Of a stretch of DNA of 64,000 nucleotides, positions 57,970 to 64,000 are shown one piece after another. Origin of the DNA: Gemmatimonadota bacterium. GTDB taxonomy: Bacteria; Gemmatimonadota; Gemmatimonadetes; Longimicrobiales; Gaopeijiaceae. The stretch lies in the NCBI GenBank assembly GCA_027623325.1, contig JAQBXY010000018.1, forward strand, positions 1-64,000. The letters are read 5' to 3'. A program made the position numbers and the translations under genes. The notes under the pieces were generated by a model that worked only from the letters and a program-made list of their open reading frames with translations, was not told the origin of the DNA and did no database searches. How positions within the stretch are numbered: the first letter of the stretch is position 1; the number at the start of each line of letters is the position of its first letter.

Positions 57970-58800
57970 TTGAAGTTCCTATCCGTCCCGAAGGTCCTCG
58001 TCGTAGTGCGAATCATCGGGTTGGCGCTGCTGGGCTACGCGGCGCTCATTTTCGGGGTGCAGCGATGGTTGGCGTTCCCGGGAACCTTCCGCGACTCGCC
58101 TCGCTCGACGCCTGGGGCGCCGAACGGCGTCGAACAGCTCTGGCTCGAGACCTCCTTCGGCCGCGTCGAGGCCTGGTACTTCCGATCCGAAGGAAGTGAG
58201 TCGGCGCCGACGGTGATCTTCGCTCACGGCAACGGCGAACTGATCGACGACTGGCAGGTCGAGATGGAGCAGCTCGGTGGGGCAGGGGTCAACGCATTGA
58301 TCGTCGAGTATCCGGGCTACGGGCACTCGGAAGGAAAGCCGACCCGCGCGACGCTGCGCGAGGCCTACGGCGTGGCCTTCGATTGGTTGGTCGAGCCTGC
58401 AGATGTGGACGCGGCCAGGATCGTCGCGTGGGGCCGGTCGATGGGCGGTGGCGCTGCCGGCGACTTGGCCATGGACCGGCCCGTCCGCGCGCTCATTCTG
58501 CAGTCCACGTTCAGCTCGGCGATGGCGATGGCGAGAGAAAGCCTCGTTCCCGGATTTCTCGTTCGGGACCGCTTCGACAATCACCGCGTCGTCCAGGACT
58601 TCGCGGGCCCGATCCTGCTCATGCACGGACTCGACGATGACGTCATTGGCTACGGCCACGCGACCGCCCTGGCCGGAGCACGGCCGGGTCTGGTGGTTAC
58701 CCCGATTGACTGCGCCCACAACGACTGTGGGCGAGTCTGGCCACAGATCGCGGGCGAGGTGACGACCTTCCTTCGAGAGGTGGGCCTACTCGAGGGCTGA
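57970..58800 (+). CDS. Membrane-anchored alpha/beta hydrolase
   Basis: The 276-residue protein has an N-terminal hydrophobic helix (VVVRIIGLALLGYAALIFGV). The alpha/beta-hydrolase pattern follows: VIFAHGNGELIDDWQVEMEQ (oxyanion HGNxE), YPGYGHSEGKPT, nucleophile elbow VAWGRSMGGGAAGDLAM (Ser in GRSMGG), LMHGLDDDV (Asp) and IDCAHNDC (His). It resembles BEM46/YfhR-type hydrolases. The start is TTG 57970, immediately after the permease fragment. The substrate is unknown. Confidence 0.82.
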   Translation: MKFLSVPKVLVVVRIIGLALLGYAALIFGVQRWLAFPGTFRDSPRSTPGAPNGVEQLWLETSFGRVEAWYFRSEGSESAPTVIFAHGNGELIDDWQVEMEQLGGAGVNALIVEYPGYGHSEGKPTRATLREAYGVAFDWLVEPADVDAARIVAWGRSMGGGAAGDLAMDRPVRALILQSTFSSAMAMARESLVPGFLVRDRFDNHRVVQDFAGPILLMHGLDDDVIGYGHATALAGARPGLVVTPIDCAHNDCGRVWPQIAGEVTTFLREVGLLEG

Positions 58801-58820
58801 ACGGACGAGGAGGCTCCCGG

Positions 58821-61481
58821 TCATCCGCCCGCGCACTGCAGCCCCCCGCTGAGCGGCAACCCATCGGTCGACGCACCCCAAAGGGCGTTGAAGAGCAGTT
58901 TGAATGTGTTCCGTGGCTGGCCACGGAAGTGCGGAGTGAAACCGAAGAGCACCACCTGGCCCGAACCGTACGAGACTTGAGCCGCTGCGGTCTGACCGGC
59001 CAGATAGCGGTCACCACCCAGGGTCCATCCACTCACGAGGTAGTCATTCGCCGGAAAGCAGACCGGAGTCGAAACCCCTTGGCGCCGGATGACCGGCTCC
59101 AGGACCTGGCTGCCAGCGAAGAGCGTCACGGCATCCGAGGCCATCCCGTATCCCAGCGGATGATTCGGATCGACATCGAGTCGGACGATCGATCCCGGAA
59201 GGAAGAAGTCCTGAGAGGAGACGCCCCGGGTCCGGTTCCTGATGGGTAGTGAGAACGTACTGATCGCGTAGTCGACAGAGGCATCGAAGGCCACGAGCCA
59301 GCCACCTTCTCGCACGAAGGAGCGCAGTGCCGTTGCACCTTCGGATCCGAGCCCCCCTGTGTACTGCACGGGCATGGATCCGACCGCGTTTCCGTTGCGA
59401 ATACCATTCTCACTCTGGTCCGGCAGGATCACCACATCGAAGTCGGCGAGTCGGCCGGCGCGTACATCCGCGTCCCACACGTTTTCCCATGCGATCCCGT
59501 ACTGATCGAGGACCCAGCGCGTCCACCCCTCGGGCATGGGCGCGCCCCACGACCGGTAGATCGCGACACGCGGGGGTCGCGTAGCGCCCATCGCCGCGGC
59601 AGGCGGAGCGCTCGTCAGGCCGGTGAGAGTGAGCCCGAAGTCATCGGCGAGCCCTCGTGCCTGGCCCGGACTGAGCCCCGGAAGCCAGAAGGCGCCGGCG
59701 GCTACGGGTCCATCGCCTGTCGTGACCGCGGTCCGCGTGCGGAAGAGCGAACCTCCACCCTCGAGGTAGCCCCCCAACGCCCTATAGAGCCAGTTGGAAT
59801 TGCCGTGCACCAGGTACCCGGCGGTTCCCTCTCCGCTAACGGTGCCCGCTGCGGAGCCGACGGCTCCCCAGACACCGGCGGGCATGGCGAACGGCTCATC
59901 GATGTTGACCGCCTCGAGCCCCATTTGGAACCGAAGTTCGTATCCCGTCATGTCGTACGGTGGAATGGGCGGGCCACCGGGGAACTGGCGACGATCGGGG
60001 AATTGTTTCGCTTCCATGAGGTCGACGACGTAGGGACGAAACGCCTGCGGTGGAATCACGTACGAGCCCGCCGCGAAGGTTTGGCCACCGGCCGAAAAGT
60101 CCGCACTCGCACGGATGAACTCGATCCCCGACTGGGCCATCAAATCCATGAACTCGAACACCGTACTCGGATCGTGCGACGCCCGCGGATCGAGGACGTA
60201 GGCGAAGGGTCCGCCCTGGGCCGCCATGCCCCGCTCGATCTGGCGTCTCCCCATCCAATAGTGGTTGAACAGGTACTCTGCCTTGAGGGTCGCACCCGTT
60301 GCGGCCACCGCCTTCGCGGCCGTCATCATGTAGTCCATGGCGTCGCGGAGGTGCCAACAGCCACCCAGCCAAGGGTTGTTGTAGCTGGTCGAGGGCGTGA
60401 GCGCCGGGAGGTTCAGACCGCGCGCTCCGAAGGTCTCGGGGATGTCGTCGTAGCACGCCGGCGTCGCGTACCCGGCGCCCGCGGTCTCCGTCAGGAAGCC
60501 GAGCATGTTGTGGTAGTCGGGGCCGCCGCGCATCGAGCCGTTCCACCACAGGTCGAACACGATCCCGCTGTTCACGCCGGGTTTGTTCTCGACGTCGAAG
60601 CGTTTGCGCATCGAGTGACCCATCTGGTTCAACGAACTCACCAGGAGTGGGTCGAGATTCGGATTGACCGGATCCGCGAACGGGGGCATCCAGATGCGTC
60701 CGGGGAAGGGACTGCTCTGATGCTGATTGTAGACGATTTGGGGGAACCAGTTGTGGTACAGTTGCCGTGTGACGGCCTGAGTCTCGACCTGGGTCAGCAT
60801 GTACCAGTCGCGATTGTTGTCATGGCCCACGTAATGGTGGTACAACTCCGGAACCCGGGCCATTTCGAACTCGGTGCCGACGTTCGACATGTACCAGTCC
60901 GCCACGATGTTTAGACCATCTGGATTCATGTTGACCATCAGCAGCAGAATCGTGTTCTCGCGGATGGCGCGGGTCTCCGCCGACTCGTCGGTCACGAAGT
61001 GATAGGCCATCTCGGGCATGACCTGTCCATGTGCGACCTCGGTCGCATGGAGGCCGCCATCGATCCAGACGATCGCCTTGCCCTCCTGTGCCAAGGCACG
61101 AGCCTCCTCCTCGCCGAGGATCGTCCCGTACCCGCCCTCCGGGTCCCGCGCATAAGCCAACGTGCGGGTGATCTCTTTGTAGCGCTCGAGGCGGGCCAGG
61201 TTGGCCGGGGTGGAGATGGCGGCGAGGTAGAGCGGCTCGCCCCGCGTGCTCTCACCGATTTGCTCCAGCACCATGCGGTCGGTCGACGCCGCGAGCATCT
61301 CGAAATACTCGGCGATGGGTCCGTATCCGGAGAGCTTGAAATCCTCTCCCGGGGTGAAGCCGATGACCTCTGAGGGGAGGGGCGGCCGGGACTCGCCGAA
61401 CGCACAGGCCTGCACGATGAGGAGGACCGCCAGCAGGGCCGGTCGTGGGAGTCTGGACAGCACCGGGGAGTGCACGAGCAT
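58821..61481 (-). CDS. M14-family zinc carboxypeptidase lipoprotein
   Basis: The 886-residue protein begins with a lipoprotein signal (ALLAVLLIVQAC, Cys as the lipidation site). An N-terminal M14 peptidase domain includes WIDGGLHATEVAHGQVMPEM (HxxE zinc ligands), VNMNPDGLNIVADWYM, YHHYVGHDNNRDWYMLTQVE (third zinc His region) and MLGFLTETAGAGY (catalytic Glu). A long C-terminal part with class-I glutamine-amidotransferase-like strands (FDVVILPDQSENG) follows. ATG 61481 is chosen for the signal peptide. It is divergent from another M14 gene. Confidence 0.88.
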   Translation of the reverse strand: MLVHSPVLSRLPRPALLAVLLIVQACAFGESRPPLPSEVIGFTPGEDFKLSGYGPIAEYFEMLAASTDRMVLEQIGESTRGEPLYLAAISTPANLARLERYKEITRTLAYARDPEGGYGTILGEEEARALAQEGKAIVWIDGGLHATEVAHGQVMPEMAYHFVTDESAETRAIRENTILLLMVNMNPDGLNIVADWYMSNVGTEFEMARVPELYHHYVGHDNNRDWYMLTQVETQAVTRQLYHNWFPQIVYNQHQSSPFPGRIWMPPFADPVNPNLDPLLVSSLNQMGHSMRKRFDVENKPGVNSGIVFDLWWNGSMRGGPDYHNMLGFLTETAGAGYATPACYDDIPETFGARGLNLPALTPSTSYNNPWLGGCWHLRDAMDYMMTAAKAVAATGATLKAEYLFNHYWMGRRQIERGMAAQGGPFAYVLDPRASHDPSTVFEFMDLMAQSGIEFIRASADFSAGGQTFAAGSYVIPPQAFRPYVVDLMEAKQFPDRRQFPGGPPIPPYDMTGYELRFQMGLEAVNIDEPFAMPAGVWGAVGSAAGTVSGEGTAGYLVHGNSNWLYRALGGYLEGGGSLFRTRTAVTTGDGPVAAGAFWLPGLSPGQARGLADDFGLTLTGLTSAPPAAAMGATRPPRVAIYRSWGAPMPEGWTRWVLDQYGIAWENVWDADVRAGRLADFDVVILPDQSENGIRNGNAVGSMPVQYTGGLGSEGATALRSFVREGGWLVAFDASVDYAISTFSLPIRNRTRGVSSQDFFLPGSIVRLDVDPNHPLGYGMASDAVTLFAGSQVLEPVIRRQGVSTPVCFPANDYLVSGWTLGGDRYLAGQTAAAQVSYGSGQVVLFGFTPHFRGQPRNTFKLLFNALWGASTDGLPLSGGLQCAGG

Positions 61482-61652
61482 GCGAACGTCTCCTGACACG
61501 AGCGGGCAGAAGGTGCAGAGTAGACGCCCCGGTGGAGACCGGCAAGGCATCACGGGTGACGTCCTGAGCCGCTAGCCGCGTTTCGGGACCAGGTCTACAT
61601 TGACCGCCCTCGTCGACGGGAGCTGCAGCTCCCCGCACGGTAGAGCGACATC

Positions 61653-64000
61653 ATGACCAACCTTCGGGCCGTCTCGATTCCAACCCTTTTCGCGGCTGGA
61701 CTCCTGCTGGTCGCTGCCCCGACTCTGAGGGCACAGAACGTCACGACTCCGATGTCCCAGTTCGGTCACAACATCGGGGACGACTATTGGCTGGCGACGT
61801 ACACGCAGTTGACGGAGCACTGGAAAAAGCTCGCGACGGAGTCGCCCCGGATGCTGCTCGACACGATCGGGTACACGGCGGAGGGTCGCCCACACCTCAT
61901 GGCGATCATTTCCTCCCCCGCGAATCTGGCGAACCTCGAGGTGCACAAGAGGAATGCCCGACGGCTGGCGCTGGCCAACGACCTGAGTGAGGCCGAGGCG
62001 AGGGAGCTGTCGCGCACGGCGAAGTCCGTGGTCTGGATCGACGGTGGGCTCCACGCAACCGAGGTGCTGGGAGCCGCGCAGCTCATGGAAATGGCGTACC
62101 AGATGGTGAGCCTCAACGACACCGAAACCCTGCGGTTTCTCGACGAAGCGATCACCCTACTCGTGCACGCCAACCCCGATGGAATGGAGTTGGTATCGAG
62201 CTGGTATATGCGTGAAGCGGATCCCCTGCAGAGAAGCACCGGGGGCATCCCGCGCCTGTACCAAAAGTACGTCGGGCACGACAACAATCGTGACTCGTAC
62301 ATGGTGACCCAGCCGGAAACCGAGAACATCTCCCGGATCATGTTCCGCGAGTGGTATCCGCAGATCATGTACAACCACCACCAGACGGGTCCGTCGGGAA
62401 CCGTACTCTTCGCGCCTCCCTTCCGGGATCCCCCGAACCACAACGTGCACCCGCTGGTCACCTTGGGCATTCAGGCGGTCGGCACCGCCATGCACCAGCG
62501 CCTCGTGGGTGAGGGAAAACCTGGGTCGACCATGCGGCAGGGCGCCAACTACTCCGCGTGGTTCAACGGAAACCTTCGCACCACGAGCTACTTCCACAAC
62601 ATGATCGGGATTCTGACCGAGACGCAGGGCAACCCGACGCCGATGCGAATCCAGTTCGAGCCCGATCGCCTGCTGGCGGTCAATGACCTTCCCGCGCCGA
62701 TCGAACCACAGGAATGGCGCTTCCGGCAGTCGGTTGATTACTCGATTACGAACAACCGGGCGATTCTGGACTACGCCACGCGTTACCGCGAAGTCGTGCT
62801 GTACAATCGGTACAAGATGGGCCGCGATGCGATCGAGCGGGGTGGCATGGACTCGTGGACGATCAGGCCCAAGTTCGTCGCAGCGGTCTCTGCCGAGCTT
62901 CGCGCTGCTGCTCCTGCGGGGCGGGGCGGGCGCGGGGGTGGTTTCGGCCGCGGTGGACTCCCGCCCGAGGGTTTCGAGCGCTTCCGTGAGCCCGACATGC
63001 GCGACCCGCGCGCGTACATCCTGCCCGCGGATCAACCGGACTTTCCGACGGCTGTGAAGTTCGTGAACACGCTCGAAAAGAACGGCGTTACGATTCACCG
63101 GGCGACCTCGGCGTTCGCCGTGGGCGGCACCCGTTACCCGGCCAATTCACTCGTCATCCGAACCGATCAGGCGTACGCTCCCCATGTGTACGACATGTTC
63201 GAGCCCCAGGACCACCCGAACGACTTCGAGTACGAGGGCGGCCCACCCGTGCCTCCCTACGACAACGCCGGCTACACACTCGCGCTTCAGATGGGTGTGT
63301 CGTTCGATCGAGTCCTCGATGCGTTCGATGCCCCCCTCGAAGTTGTTCAGGGATTCTCTTCCCCGCCGGCTGGCCGAGTCACGAACGCTGCGGGCGCCGC
63401 GGGGTTCCTCGTGAGCCATGCGGTCAACGACGCGGCCATCGCGACGAACCGTCTCCTGGCGGCCAATCAGGAGGTCTTCTGGCTCTCGGCTCCGGTGACG
63501 GCGGCCGAACAGAGTTGGCCCGCCGGCACGCTCTGGATTCCCGCGACGGCAGAGAGTCGAAGGATGGCCACGGCGATGGCGACGGACCTCGGACTCGACT
63601 TCGTGGGTGCCGCATCGACTCCCTCGGTGGATGCGCTCAAACTGAGTCCTGTGACCCTAGGGCTTTGGGATGAATACGGCGGATCCATGTCATCAGGTTG
63701 GACTCGGTGGATGTTCGAGCAGTACGAGTTTCCCTATGAGGTCGTCTACCCACAGACGCTCGATGCGGCCGGCCTCGAGAACAACTTCGATGTGCTCGTC
63801 TTCGAGGACGGGGGGATTCCCGGCGAAGGCGGAGGTTTCGGGGGTTTCGGGGGAGGCGCCCCGGGGAACGTTCCAGCGGAGTACCAAGCGACGCTCGGGC
63901 AGGTCACGGCCGAACGGACCATCCCGAATCTCCTCAACTTCGTCGAAAGGGGAGGAACGCTTCTGGCCATCGGGTCATCCACGAGCATCGCCCAACACGC
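61653..64000 (+). CDS. M14-family zinc carboxypeptidase, partial (runs off right edge)
   Basis: ATG 61653 opens a frame of 782 codons with no stop before the window end. It has a signal peptide (SIPTLFAAGLLLVAAPTLRA, cleavage near QN). M14 motifs are VWIDGGLHATEVLGAAQLME, LLVHANPDGMELVSSWYM, YQKYVGHDNNRDSYMVTQPE and MIGILTETQGNPTPM. A Gly/Arg-rich loop (AGRGGRGGGFGRGG) and a second Gly-rich segment (GEGGGFGGFGGGAPG) interrupt the C-terminal part. It is a paralogue of the divergent 58821-61481 gene and lacks its lipobox, so it is periplasmic or secreted. Confidence 0.9.
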   Translation, partial: MTNLRAVSIPTLFAAGLLLVAAPTLRAQNVTTPMSQFGHNIGDDYWLATYTQLTEHWKKLATESPRMLLDTIGYTAEGRPHLMAIISSPANLANLEVHKRNARRLALANDLSEAEARELSRTAKSVVWIDGGLHATEVLGAAQLMEMAYQMVSLNDTETLRFLDEAITLLVHANPDGMELVSSWYMREADPLQRSTGGIPRLYQKYVGHDNNRDSYMVTQPETENISRIMFREWYPQIMYNHHQTGPSGTVLFAPPFRDPPNHNVHPLVTLGIQAVGTAMHQRLVGEGKPGSTMRQGANYSAWFNGNLRTTSYFHNMIGILTETQGNPTPMRIQFEPDRLLAVNDLPAPIEPQEWRFRQSVDYSITNNRAILDYATRYREVVLYNRYKMGRDAIERGGMDSWTIRPKFVAAVSAELRAAAPAGRGGRGGGFGRGGLPPEGFERFREPDMRDPRAYILPADQPDFPTAVKFVNTLEKNGVTIHRATSAFAVGGTRYPANSLVIRTDQAYAPHVYDMFEPQDHPNDFEYEGGPPVPPYDNAGYTLALQMGVSFDRVLDAFDAPLEVVQGFSSPPAGRVTNAAGAAGFLVSHAVNDAAIATNRLLAANQEVFWLSAPVTAAEQSWPAGTLWIPATAESRRMATAMATDLGLDFVGAASTPSVDALKLSPVTLGLWDEYGGSMSSGWTRWMFEQYEFPYEVVYPQTLDAAGLENNFDVLVFEDGGIPGEGGGFGGFGGGAPGNVPAEYQATLGQVTAERTIPNLLNFVERGGTLLAIGSSTSIAQH

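Noticed and set aside
1-64000. CRISPR arrays, prophage structural genes, NRPS/PKS modules or toxin-antitoxin pairs
   Set aside because: No regularly spaced repeats, phage capsid/tail proteins, carrier-protein domains or convincing toxin-antitoxin gene pairs were seen on either strand.

Overview
The window looks like chromosomal DNA of a high-GC bacterium, most probably a Gemmatimonadota lineage. This rests on the translation/replication gene order, the large secreted VPS10/BNR protein, the paired large M14 carboxypeptidases, the small DinB and DUF4177 proteins, and the frequent GTG/TTG starts and 4-base gene overlaps. This is inference from gene content; no 16S gene is present.

Layout. (1) 1-7.6 kb is accessory: a lipoprotein fragment, DUF4177, DinB, a subclass B3 metallo-beta-lactamase, a creatininase, a methyltransferase remnant, a small conserved protein and a VPS10/sortilin-type secreted protein. 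A ~55 bp repeat occurs in three successive spacers. (2) 7.7-25.2 kb is a dense housekeeping block: thrS, infC-rpmI-rplT, pheS-pheT, a coiled-coil gene, zapA, rny, folD, xseA-xseB, ispA, dxs, nadK, recN. thrS is preceded by a Thr-rich leader peptide, a competing hairpin and a terminator, which together form a complete attenuator. infC probably starts at AUC behind a structured leader and a perfect terminator. (3) 25.2-27.6 kb holds an outer-membrane protein, tRNA-Gly(GCC), a lipocalin fragment and tRNA-Cys(GCA). (4) 27.6-33.97 kb is an integrated element at tRNA-Cys, bounded by a perfect 51 bp direct repeat. It has a tyrosine recombinase and a decayed light-response set: a CarH-type B12 photoreceptor regulator, fasciclin, DUF1295, and deletion-fused SDR and FAD-oxidoreductase stubs.

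(5) 34.0-55.1 kb starts with a transposase fragment and then carries a ~21 kb biosynthetic cluster. It combines GTP cyclohydrolase II, a RibD-type reductase, a creatininase-family hydrolase, a 6-pyruvoyl-tetrahydropterin-synthase-like protein lacking a zinc ligand, and an MDR dehydrogenase. With these are several methyltransferases, a PIG-L deacetylase, GT4/GT1-like/GT2 glycosyltransferases (one fused to a glycoside-hydrolase domain), a CDP-alcohol phosphotransferase, an LPG-synthase-type membrane protein, an ABC exporter and an LtaS/sulfatase-fold membrane enzyme. The enzymes suggest that GTP is opened to a diaminopyrimidine or pterin-like core that is reduced, glycosylated, methylated and exported or membrane-linked. 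The product is unknown and this is the most interesting system in the window. (6) 55.1-58.0 kb is a gene graveyard (CPBP, phosphoesterase and permease stubs) around an unusual metallo-beta-lactamase-RidA fusion. (7) 58-64 kb has an alpha/beta hydrolase and two divergent M14 carboxypeptidases, the second running off the window.

Limits: all functions are read from motifs and remembered family features. No alignments, structure predictions or database searches were run.
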